From Cephalothrix simula (lineage: Eukaryota > Nemertea > Palaeonemertea > Archinemertea > Cephalotrichidae), in NCBI GenBank assembly GCA_035591015.1, contig JAXIUW010209842.1, positions 1-11,023 on the forward strand: a stretch of DNA of 11,023 nt, given 5' to 3'. This document shows, one piece after another, positions 1-7,145 of this stretch (its first letter is position 1; each line of letters begins with the position of its first letter). The translations under genes and the position numbers were made by a program. The notes under the pieces were generated by a model. The model was given only the letters and a program-made list of their open reading frames with translations, ran no database searches and was not told the origin of the DNA.

Positions 1-992
1 AAAATATTTGCGGTTATCATGGGAATTATGTCGCTTTACGCATAAAACATCTTCGTGGTTAATATCATTAAATCATGTTGCTTATGGATATTTAAAAATT
101 TTTTGCTTGCCTGAAAAGGTCAGGTAATTTTTCGCGAAGAGTCCTGGAAATCAGGTAAAAGTCAGGGAAAATGAAAATCTTCCCTGAAAAACGTCTATGC
201 GTACAAAAGACATCAATGATGTGTGCTCTTATCCTAGTTAACCTTCTTATTTATTTTCACCTAAAAGTTCTGGTTCACGTTCTGAAAACTTAACCAATCA
301 ATATTCAATTATCCATTGCCTATCTGATTGTGATTGGGTAAAATTGGAGTTAATTATTGACAGCCTCTCTAGTGATAATGAATGACATGCATGATTGAAA
401 ATAAAATGATAATTTTGTGTTTTTACTAGTATTTTCTTTATCCGTTTTTATTTCCAGTTACATGTAATTGATCTAAATTTTTTTGTATGTATTCCTTTTT
501 CAATTTGTTTCTTTCCCTTCCTAATAACCGTATGAATTCCATAAATTTCAGATTTTCTATTTCACTTTAATGTTGATGACAAAATCCCATTCCACACTAT
601 AAAACTTCCATTTTTTTCAGTATTTTACCTATGTTAAATGTTTATTTATTTTATTGTCTCTTGATCGACCTGTAACCAGTTTTTTGTTAATTAACTGTTT
701 GTTTTGTTTACTGTTCCCTTTTCAAATACATAAATGGAGGAGGCGCGCTGAACCCGCGTTGTGATTTCCTTGGAGCCATAAAGTTTCTGGAATTAGCTAA
801 GAAAACTATATATCCTGGTGGCGAATAGTGTCTAAAATATACCGAAATTTTGTTGACAGACTAAATCCCATTTTGGGGGAGCGTTTTTGATGTTTTAAAA
901 TCTTAACTATTCAGAGGTGCTCCTTAATAGCCAAATGTCCATTTTCTACTATTTCTTATGGTACAAATCTTTAAATAAAATATACACAAGTG
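1..992. other. Non-coding AT-rich stretch, probably intronic
   Basis: I see no gene in this stretch. All frames are broken by frequent stops and there are long pyrimidine runs at about 415-720. If the exon at 2580 belongs to a plus-strand gene, this would be part of its last coding intron, but the upstream exon lies outside the window, so intronic status is inferred. The only visible structure is the set of TCAGG/CCTGA motifs at 110-187. Confidence 0.6.
110..187. repeat. Degenerate TCAGG / CCTGA cluster
   Basis: The five-base motif TCAGG occurs at 120, 151 and 162, and its complement-type motif CCTGA at 110 and 182, separated by A/T-rich spacers. The cluster can pair with itself and looks like a decayed fragment of a dispersed repeat. 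No terminal repeats or target duplication were identified, so its class is unknown. Confidence 0.35.
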
Positions 993-1469
993 GCCGGAAA
1001 AATTGAAAACCAGCTTAGAAATCCCAAAAATGTACACAGATTTTCTCGGAAACTAGAATTTACTCCCATAAATTATACATCGATGGATAGGTAATTACTT
1101 GTAGGTAAAGAACCTGGGTAGGTTTCATTTTTGAAAATAACGCCCTATGACGTCATACCGCCATTTTGATGACGTCATCAACCCCAAAATATGACGTCAT
1201 AGGGCGTTATTTTGAAAAATTAAACCTACCTATCTTACGTAGAAATGGTTCGCTGATTTCAATTTTACTATCTCTAACGGTCTAGGCTGTACTCAGGAGT
1301 AGTTATTCAGTTTTTCGCCGCTAGGTGGCGCCACTATGACGTCAAAAAATTTTAATTCCTTATCTACAAGTCATTACCTATCCAATCCATCCATGTATAA
1401 TGTTTGGGGGTAAATTCTATACTTTCCGATAAAATCGGCCGGGGTACATTTTTGGGAATCTTTTTCCGC
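993..1469. mobile_element. Foldback / MITE-like element with CRE palindromes
   Basis: A long imperfect inverted repeat. The left arm (993-1156) starts GCCGGAAAAA. It matches the reverse complement of 1365-1469, sharing the blocks CCCAAAAATGTAC, AGAATTTAC, ATTATACAT and GATAGGTAAT, and then continues into the reverse complement of 1191-1242. The right arm therefore carries about 110 extra bases (roughly 1243-1356) that the left arm lacks, suggesting a nested insertion or a deletion in the left arm. No transposase reading frame is present; the 64-codon frame at 1404-1598 is chance. This fits a non-autonomous DNA transposon or foldback element. A target-site duplication could not be identified with confidence, and the exact ends may be off by some tens of bases. 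Confidence 0.75.
1134..1213. repeat. Perfect nested palindrome with three TGACGTCA sites
   Basis: Arms of 23 bp (1134-1156 and 1191-1213, core CGCCCTATGACGTCAT) are perfect reverse complements around a 34-bp spacer. The spacer itself contains the 16-bp palindrome TTGATGACGTCATCAA (1166-1181) with exactly the same centre, between 1173 and 1174. The result is three TGACGTCA octamers at 1148, 1170 and 1192, evenly spaced by 22 bp. A fourth lies at 1337 in the extra right-arm segment. TGACGTCA is the consensus site of CREB/ATF bZIP factors; whether these copies are bound is unknown. Confidence 0.85.
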
Positions 1470-2579
1470 TCACTAGATTTACTAGCTAAACAGGTTGGCT
1501 TCTCAAGTATACCAAATGATAACTTATTGTGGTTTAAAGTGCAAAACCGCCTCCGGATTTTATTTGGAGATCATTTGACCACAAGACAGGTTATCTGATA
1601 TCCAGTATTTGCGTCATTTGATATGCTTCTTATGTTACCAACCTTTATGTAGTTAGTTTAATTTCTAGTTCAGCGATTCGGAATGCTCTTCCGTAGCCGA
1701 CCCCAAGGGCTTAGTTTTTTCTGGTAAAAATTAAAACTTCTTCTACATGAATGATGTCATTCTCAACTCAGATCTGATTCCACAATGACGGAGGAAGAGA
1801 GTAGTCTGTCTTGAGGATGGAATCATGTGTGGCTTTTCATAACAATTTCCGAAATTCATGATGAGATTTTGACAGTGTGGCAGTGGTCACAGTGGTCCCT
1901 GGAGGGCACATTCACCCCTTTGCATTTTAGTCGACTATATGGGTTCAAACTATAGTTGGATTAGTTTCGTAGAAAGGGCCCAGTTAAATTTTCAAAAAAT
2001 ATCAGCTGCCATTTGGATATGTTGTTGATAGAAATATATGAGAACCCGTGCACAGCATGAGAGCTATTTATAATGCCTTTCACGAAAAAAGAATTTCATA
2101 CGAATCCGTGGCCATCTTAGTTTCGTTTTCGTGCCCGTTTTTATTGCCAGTAAATTCCATGGTATTTTGTTGGCTTGCGGGGTGCATCCGGGATTTGGAT
2201 TTTTCTCAAAACGATGACGAAGGGCACCCATTTTTAGAAAGCTGAAAGCATGGGCATTTGAATGGTGTATGACACATTTCCACTGATTGAATATTTCGGG
2301 TCGAAAAAGGGCCTCAAATGAGATAGGAAACGTGTACTAAATGAAACTAGTTTGAACCCAATTTCAAATTATACAGCCCCTTTCACCGGAAATGGACTAC
2401 TCTTCAGCCGCAAGTACTTAAATTTTATTTGAGCGGGTATTCAGAAGAATTGCGGGGGCTCTAAATTATTACCAATGATGGTCACAAAGTATTTCATTCA
2501 TCTTTTGTATTTCTATGTTTTTGTATCGTTAATGTATTTCAATCATCTTTTTAACCAGTAGAAATATTTTATTTTTCAG
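1470..2579. other. Non-coding stretch before the coding exon
   Basis: No gene is supported. The frame at 2048-2245 has no splice sites or coding character that I can defend. The last 30 bases (about 2550-2579) form a normal 3' splice region: a TTTTTAAC branch-like motif, then a T-rich tract ending in TTTTTCAG. Short imperfect duplications such as CAGTGGTCA/CAGTGGTCC (about 1880-1900) are present but unremarkable. Confidence 0.5.
1940..2360. repeat. Weak inverted repeat, 13-bp termini
   Basis: TGGGTTCAAACTA at 1940-1952 is the perfect reverse complement of 2348-2360, about 395 bp apart. Just inside, both arms contain a TAGTTTC-type block, but the similarity soon fades. It could be an old foldback element or a chance pairing. 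No target-site duplication was identified. Confidence 0.35.
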
Positions 2580-2729
2580 GGTCAACATCAAATGGGTATG
2601 GCTCCCGGCATGCAACAGCAACCAATGTTTGGAATGGCTCCTGGTCAACAACCAATGGGTTTCCCCCAACAACAGCAACCTAGACCACAGATGCAGGCCT
2701 CACAACAACCATTTGGTGATCTGTTATGA
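2580..2729 (+). CDS. C-terminal coding exon, Q/M/P-rich protein ending in FGDLL (partial)
   Basis: This is the last 49 codons of a protein whose upstream exons lie outside the window. The exon begins directly after a TTTTTCAG acceptor in phase 0 (GGT, Gly) and runs open to a TGA. I count 15 Gln, 8 Pro, 7 Met and 7 Gly. The tetrapeptide MAPG occurs twice, at residues 7-10 and 19-22, each followed by Gln and PM, so the segment has an internal repeat. The C-terminus is QQPFGDLL. Such disordered Q/M/P-rich tails ending in hydrophobic-acidic motifs occur in clathrin/AP-adaptor accessory proteins (PICALM/AP180, epsin-related, SCYL2 and ArfGAP types). That assignment is only an inference and I do not recognise the specific gene. 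The low-complexity bias, exact splice sites and following 3' UTR architecture make it a real exon rather than a chance frame. Confidence 0.8.
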   Translation, partial: GQHQMGMAPGMQQQPMFGMAPGQQPMGFPQQQQPRPQMQASQQPFGDLL

Positions 2730-2788
2730 GAGTAGAAAGGTAAGTGCATGTGTAAACAAACACCTTAAATTTACACAAATGTTGAGTG

Positions 2789-2889
2789 CTATCCAGTACT
2801 GCCGCAAATTAATCAATACTTGAGTTCTGTACAATTACGCGAAAGAAGTGATATATGACGAAAGTATTGAATGTGTCAGTACTGGATAG
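2789..2889. repeat. 101-bp hairpin element in the 3' UTR intron
   Basis: CTATCCAGTACTG (2789-2801) is the perfect reverse complement of 2877-2889. A second block, TCAATACTT (2813-2821), pairs with AAGTATTGA (2862-2870). Together they form a two-step stem with an asymmetric internal loop (11 and 6 nt) and a 40-nt terminal loop. It may be a tiny MITE; GTG occurs at or next to both ends but is too short to prove a duplication. A small-RNA precursor is possible, but the interrupted stem is poor for a canonical pre-miRNA. Confidence 0.65.
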
Positions 2890-2924
2890 GTGGAATTTTG
2901 GATCTTTTAAATCCAATTTTTCTT

Positions 2925-2930
2925 AATAAA
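2925..2930 (+). promoter_or_regulatory. Candidate intronic poly(A) signal AATAAA
   Basis: Canonical AATAAA followed within about 25-35 nt by the GT-rich stretch GAGGTGTTGAT. If the 3' UTR intron is retained, it could produce a short 3' UTR isoform that ends just after the 2789-2889 hairpin. Usage is inferred. Confidence 0.4.
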
Positions 2931-3111
2931 TATAATATTTTGCAAGGAAAATAATGAGGTGTTGATACATTTGAAGTCTACAATGTAACCTAGTAGGATG
3001 GGTTTTTTTTATCAAAAGTAAAATTTTTTGATGTTTGATGACGAAAAATGGACGAAAATAAGTGAAGCGTGACTCCAAAATTAGTAGACCCTCTTTACTG
3101 GAAGTGCTTTG

Positions 3112-3129
3112 TAGACTTTATAAAGTCTA
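3112..3129. repeat. 18-bp perfect palindrome in the 3' UTR intron
   Basis: TAGACTTTATAAAGTCTA reads the same on both strands. It lies about 70 bp upstream of the 3' splice site. It is a simple palindrome with no known role. Confidence 0.6.
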
Positions 3130-3246
3130 GAACGCCCTGACTAAGGGAAGGGGGGCTCATTGTGTATCATTTATTGATTTAATTAATTATTTTGCAGGAG
3201 TGATTGTATTATTCATTATAGTTATGATTGTTGGCGAATTGATAAC

Positions 3247-3254
3247 TGTATATA
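3247..3254 (+). promoter_or_regulatory. Candidate Pumilio (PUF) response element
   Basis: TGTATATA matches the PUF consensus UGUANAUA exactly. It sits 50 nt into the terminal 3' UTR exon on the sense strand, where PUF proteins usually repress or destabilise mRNAs. An 8-nt match in AT-rich sequence can arise by chance, so the position rather than the match makes it plausible. Confidence 0.4.
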
Positions 3255-3561
3255 CCTAACCTAGTCCGTGTAATAATGTGCTGTACATGTTAACTGTATG
3301 ATGAATAATGATTTTCGAGAATCATAACTCATTAGATGATCTTAGATTCTTACAAAAGGCATTTTAGGAACATGTTTAATAGCTAATGTCAGATTTAAGA
3401 ATGTTATTCTCATAATTTGTTTTTTATATTTGTTTGTGATTTGTACCCAAACCTAAACTCAGTAAAGTCTTTGTTTAATGCTTTTGATTTAAAAAATGCT
3501 TTACTCAATAATATCGTTCGTTCTGCTTAACACAGACGTCGATGTTACATTTTAGCTTTAT

Positions 3562-3745
3562 GTTAAAAATTTGTTACACATATGTTAACTATAATTTATT
3601 ACATAGAGTTAACAATGGTATGCGTTTGTTAACAATTGGTTACACAACAAGTGTTAATAATTTGTTACATAAGTGTTAACGATTTGTTACATATGTGTTA
3701 ACATCTTATTAACTTTGTTAACATTTATTAGCTAAATGTGAACAT
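3562..3745 (+). repeat. Degenerate 22-bp GTTAAC tandem repeat (about 9 units)
   Basis: GTTAA or a one-base variant recurs at 3562, 3584, 3608, 3628, 3653, 3675, 3697, 3717 and 3740, with spacings of 20-25 bp and a mean near 22. The best units read GTTAACGATTTGTTACATA. GTTAAC is self-complementary and the unit's other half is TTTGTTACA. It lies within the predicted 3' UTR, so it would be transcribed. Confidence 0.8.
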
Positions 3746-3950
3746 CACATGTATGTTATTTTAAAAAATTTCTTGCCTGGAAAATGTTCATGAAGCTCAA
3801 TAGGCTTATCTACCTATATACATCTGTAAGAAACTCATGCATATTTTTATAAAGTAAATGTGTGATCTATAAATAAAATTATTTAAAATATTTTTGTAAG
3901 AAACAGCTAAAGAAGCAAGGTACTTAAAAACGTTCTTTAATTTTTTGCTT

Positions 3951-3956
3951 AATAAA
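3951..3956 (+). promoter_or_regulatory. Likely poly(A) signal AATAAA
   Basis: Canonical hexamer with a GT-rich element (TGTGCATGT) about 25 nt downstream. It is the best candidate for the 3' end of the gene whose stop is at 2729. The AATAAA at 3872 lacks a clear GT-rich partner. Confidence 0.45.
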
Positions 3957-4208
3957 CTCAGGTGGCACTAATTGCTTTGATGTGCATGTATAAAAATTTT
4001 ATACTGAAATGTATTAGAATGAATTCTAATATAAAATTTGGTTATTCTTGTAATAAGGTATGGGTACGAATCTAGTTAATAGGTAATTAATTCAACGCAT
4101 TTGTTTTCCACTAGAAGTTAACCGGACATAATTATTTTTTGGGTTAATCTTTACAGAATATATTAATCATTTTATACATATGAATTTCATAGTATAAGTT
4201 ATAGACAT

Positions 4209-4600
4209 TAGCGAGTTTTTCGCAAAATGTACGAAAACCGAACTCAGAATTACGAAATTGTTAATTATAAAGAATGGAAAGGCACCGCGGTAACACTTTC
4301 TTCACCCAGGGCAAGACTATATAACTAAAACTACCCTGCAGCCTAACGGCATGACTTATAAGGCCCAATGACGTCAGGAGGGACGTCAAAAATGATTTCT
4401 TCGGGTCAATTTTTACACGAAAATAATTTGTGACGTCACACTAACGTCATTGTGCCTTATAAGTCATGCCGTCAATCTGTTAGGGAAGACTTTGTTATGG
4501 TGGTGTTCCTTTTGTGAAGAAATTGTTACCTTTCCATTCTGTATAATGAACAAATTCGTAATTCGGAGTTAGTTTTCGTACATTTTGCGAAAACTCGCTA
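4209..4600. mobile_element. Palindromic MITE-like element with TA flanks
   Basis: A nearly full-length inverted repeat of about 390 bp. The left end TAGCGAGTTTTTCGCAAAATG matches the right end read in reverse, with one base of slippage. The arms then share GTACGAAAAC, AATTACGAA, GAATGGAAAGG and TTTCTTCAC. The central arms (4346-4374 and 4444-4472) are 29 bp with one mismatch. Both ends abut TA, consistent with a TA target duplication as in Tc1/mariner-type MITEs, but the superfamily is unproven. No coding capacity. The central region holds TGACGTCA at 4369 and 4431 plus the near matches GACGTCA (about 4382) and AACGTCA. Confidence 0.85.
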
Positions 4601-5588
4601 TTAAGGCTAATTAACACATTAACTATTATAAGTATTGGTAATTAGAAAAATATAGGTATCCCAAGAATGAGTGTGTTATTAAGCGTTAACAATGTATTAA
4701 ATAAAATAATAAAAGTAGTAATACTGTTTCTAATCTGTATCGAAATATTTAGATTTGGTATTTTATATTTTGTTAATTATTCTTCACCATATTAATGGAT
4801 GATAATTTATAATTAATTTAAAATCAATTTAGAGCCCATCGCGTCTCTGTAGATCAATTATAGGCCTAATGATGACGTAATCAATTTTTACCACACTTGG
4901 ATGTGATCTGTATAAATTCCAACATATGTAAAAAAGAATTTAGGCTAAATAAATGATATGAAAAAAATAAAAAGAACTAAGGTTTAGCAAAATATGTGAA
5001 AAAAAACTTAGATTGGATAAAATAGTTAAAAAACAACATAATTTATGTATTAGTTGAGATCATTAAGTTATTTATCATTATCCAATAATGTGCTAGTTTA
5101 TTTATGTATATGTTTATTAGTTGTTTATTTAGAACTCTTGGTTATTAATTTAATGCCACTTGCATTCCAAATATGTCAGGTTAGATATAAAAATGTAATG
5201 TCAGAATATAAAATATAATTCTAGCTGTTAATAGTTAGATTAACGAATTTATACATAGTTAAAAAGAGTCGAAGTAATTTGAAAAGTTGAATGTGTGTTT
5301 GTGTGTCTGTCTGTTATGAAAATATGATTGATTTGTTTGAACGCGCTGTGTGATTTTTTACGTTGTTTCGAAAACTCTTCAAAGATACTTTGACTCTCTA
5401 CTTAAAAATTCATTGGTGTTCACTAGGTGTGTAGCACTCACATCTTAATTGATTCACTGTTAGTTGGGTAGGAGTGGCCTAGTGCAATGTTAATGAGCTA
5501 CCGGGTCTTTTTGTAATAAAAACGCTGTAATTATTAGAATTTAGCTCATAATAAATGTTCTATTGTTCTTAGATACCATATTCCTGTA
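4601..5588. other. AT-rich non-coding stretch
   Basis: I find no gene. It contains the degenerate A-rich repeat at about 4915-5040, a TGACGTAA near-CRE at 4873, and AATAAA hexamers at about 4948, 5515 and 5550. The last has a TGTTCTATTGTTCTT downstream element and could be an alternative distal 3' end of the upstream gene. Confidence 0.5.
4915..5040. repeat. Degenerate A-rich tandem repeat, period about 32
   Basis: Segments of the form TTAG-x-AAATA-x-TG followed by seven or eight A recur about three or four times (for example around 4920, 4960, 4985 and 5015). Alignment by eye is loose and the low complexity weakens the case. Confidence 0.35.
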
Positions 5589-5720
5589 CTTATTGTTCTA
5601 AAATGTCATTTGCCAAATTGTTACAAAACATTCAAGAATGGCGGATGTGCATGCAGTGGAAACGCCACGAGGATAAATTAAAAATGCGTCAGTTATAAAT
5701 CGCAACGCTAGAACAATAAG
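5589..5720. repeat. Short element with 12-bp perfect terminal inverted repeats
   Basis: CTTATTGTTCTA (5589-5600) and TAGAACAATAAG (5709-5720) are perfect inverted repeats enclosing 108 bp. A further partial copy, TATTGTTCT, lies just outside at about 5561. Inside is a small GTGG-AAACG-CCAC-type hairpin near 5656. Arm similarity does not extend inward. It may be a small MITE remnant or a chance pairing. Confidence 0.4.
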
Positions 5721-5873
5721 GGCGTAACTCCTGGTAACTCTGAATTTTTTGACAAATGGAGTTAACCAACAGTTCCATACCTCTCGTATACTTATCTTTC
5801 TACAGCATAAATGTTACAGTCAAATTATTTACGGTCGATTTATTTTAAGGGCCTTATCTACGGAGCTCACATA

Positions 5874-5914
5874 AGTAGTATACATCAGGGTTCAAAGACC
5901 CGATGTATACTACT
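5874..5914. repeat. Compact hairpin flanked by 8-bp direct repeats
   Basis: AGTAGTATACATCAGGGT (5874-5891) pairs with 5898-5914 over 17 bp with one bulged base, leaving a 6-nt loop. The 8-mer CTCACATA lies immediately before the stem (5866-5873) and again at 5913-5920. The arrangement of a hairpin between direct repeats resembles a tiny insertion with a target-site duplication, or a replication-slippage product. The GGGTTCAAAGACCC apex resembles a tRNA T-arm, but there is no other tRNA part nearby. Confidence 0.7.
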
Positions 5915-5920
5915 CACATA

Positions 5921-6940
5921 GACTGTCGGAAAGATAACGTGCAGTTAGTATGGATACTTGCCTGTAAGTGACGTTTTTGCGTATTTAGATCATGCAGTTG
6001 CTTGCCTAGGAGGTAGTTGTATTTAGAAGACTAAATACTGGAAATAAGTTGAAGCCAATTATAGGCATCACCAACTACACTGTAAGTCAAAAAATCAACA
6101 AAAATACCATCACAAGATGGTAGCATTAAAAGCAAACAAAATGACAGTCATGAACTCATTTCTACCAAGATTTCGATTTGAAACCATTTTGCTTTTTTCA
6201 ACAAATTGCTACCTAATTTCTCACATAAAATACGTAAGAGTCACGCTGACTGGTTTTCCGATTTTTTCACTTCTAACTCCAGCAATCATTTCCTCCCTGT
6301 TTTCAGCTATTTGTGATACTTACTTGTTGTTCCAAATATTTTTGCTAATTTTGGGACCATAACGACGTATGCGAAATCGAAAGTAAACTCTATTGATTTT
6401 ACAAAGTTATAATTTAAAACATACATACACTCATTATCAATTAATGATTATTCATACCAAAATCCATCGATCTAAAATAAGTATTTGCAAAGATATAACG
6501 TTCTAAATGTTTAAACCCCTTTTTCTCAAAACTACCAATGCTAGAAACACCCTTATTGTTCCAGCGTCGCGAAATGTTAAGATTTTTTATGCTCAATTTC
6601 GTATAATTTGATATACATTGTATTTTCTATTTCCCACCGATATAGCCTGAATATGTTTATATTGGTCATGTGTTCGATACGAGAGTGATATTTTGGAATA
6701 ATAAGTTACAAGAAATACTAAATTTCTATTCCTTAACCAATTTAAGATTAAATCTGTGATAACTTGACTCTTCTTAGTTCCAAAATGGACAAATAATGTG
6801 CAATTGGCATTATTATGCCACTTCCTTACCATTCGATTAATGTACCAGAGAAATTATAAAATTTACATATCAATCTCCTCTGATTGAACAGTTGTTTGAT
6901 TGTATTATACAATAAAACGTCAATGTAGCGCTCGAATAAT
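5921..6940. other. Non-coding AT-rich stretch
   Basis: Nothing is supportable here. Short frames at 6117-6362 (plus) and 6593-6832 (minus) lack splice context and coding bias and are probably chance. A consensus-like minus-strand donor (complement of ATACTTAC at about 6318-6325) has no identifiable partner. Confidence 0.5.
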
Positions 6941-7145
6941 TTGTTATGTTATTATTTCCACATTTTGGCATTTTTGTTCAAGATTGTTATGTTATTATTT
7001 CTAAATTTTGGCATTTTTGTTCAAGATTGTTATGTTATTATTTCCACATTTTGGCGTTTTTTTTTCAAGATTGTATTTTCATTCAAGATTGCTCAAGATG
7101 GAGTTTTCATTCAAGTTGTATTCAAGACTTGGTTTTATTCAAGCT
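6941..7145 (+). repeat. 43-bp minisatellite (3 units) with decaying TTCAAGA tail
   Basis: Units at 6941-6983 (43), 6984-7026 (43) and 7027-7070 (44) each begin TTGTTATGTTATTATTTC and end TTCAAGA, with few differences between them. Beyond 7070 the unit breaks down into shorter pieces that keep the TTCAAGA/TTCAAG end (7082, about 7093, about 7110, about 7121, about 7138). Because 43 is not a multiple of three, the three overlapping frames here simply read the same repeat in different phases. They are not genes. Confidence 0.9.

Larger units (their letters stand above)
2740..3197 (+). other. 3' UTR intron (458 bp)
   Basis: The 5' splice site GAAAG|GTAAGT (GT at 2740-2741) is a near-perfect consensus, and the 3' site ATTATTTTGCAG (AG at 3196-3197) is preceded by a T-rich tract. 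The stop codon ends 10 nt upstream of the junction, so the intron lies in the 3' UTR. Because that distance is under the usual 50-55 nt limit, spliced mRNA would not be expected to trigger nonsense-mediated decay. Alternatively the donor could be skipped, making 2580 onward the terminal exon that ends at the AATAAA at 2925. The partner acceptor was chosen by eye. Confidence 0.65.
3198..3975 (+). other. Terminal 3' UTR exon (end approximate)
   Basis: The exon begins after TTTTGCAG at 3197. It is AT-rich and non-coding in all frames. It holds a Pumilio-type site at 3247, the GTTAAC repeat at 3562-3745, and AATAAA signals at 3872 and 3951. The second signal is followed about 20-33 nt later by the GT-rich TTTGATGTGCATGT, a good downstream element, so I place cleavage near 3970-3975. 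Later AATAAA signals (for example 5550-5555, followed by TGTTCTATTGTTCTT) would instead give a 3' UTR of over 2 kb containing the 4209-4600 foldback element. Confidence 0.5.

Noticed and set aside
1404-1598. 64-codon frame starting inside the first foldback element
   Set aside because: It begins in the transposon arm and has no recognisable similarity.
2048-2245. 65-codon frame as an upstream exon
   Set aside because: No consensus splice sites bound it and its sequence shows no domain or bias.
2629-2823. 64-codon frame overlapping the coding exon
   Set aside because: It is a shadow in another frame and runs through the 5' splice site; the Q/M/P-rich frame is the credible one.
3562-3745. CRISPR-like array
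   Set aside because: Units are degenerate and directly adjoining, without conserved repeats separated by unique spacers, and the DNA is eukaryotic.
5589-5720. Hammerhead ribozyme of the kind carried by some retroelements
   Set aside because: I did not find the conserved CTGATGA and GAAA core arrangement on either strand here or elsewhere in the window.
5885-5903. tRNA T-arm-like GGGTTCAAAGACCC
   Set aside because: There is no acceptor stem, D-arm, anticodon arm or A-box at the right distance; it is the apex of a simple hairpin.
6117-6362. 81-codon hydrophobic frame
   Set aside because: Its hydrophobicity follows from T-rich sequence; no gene context.
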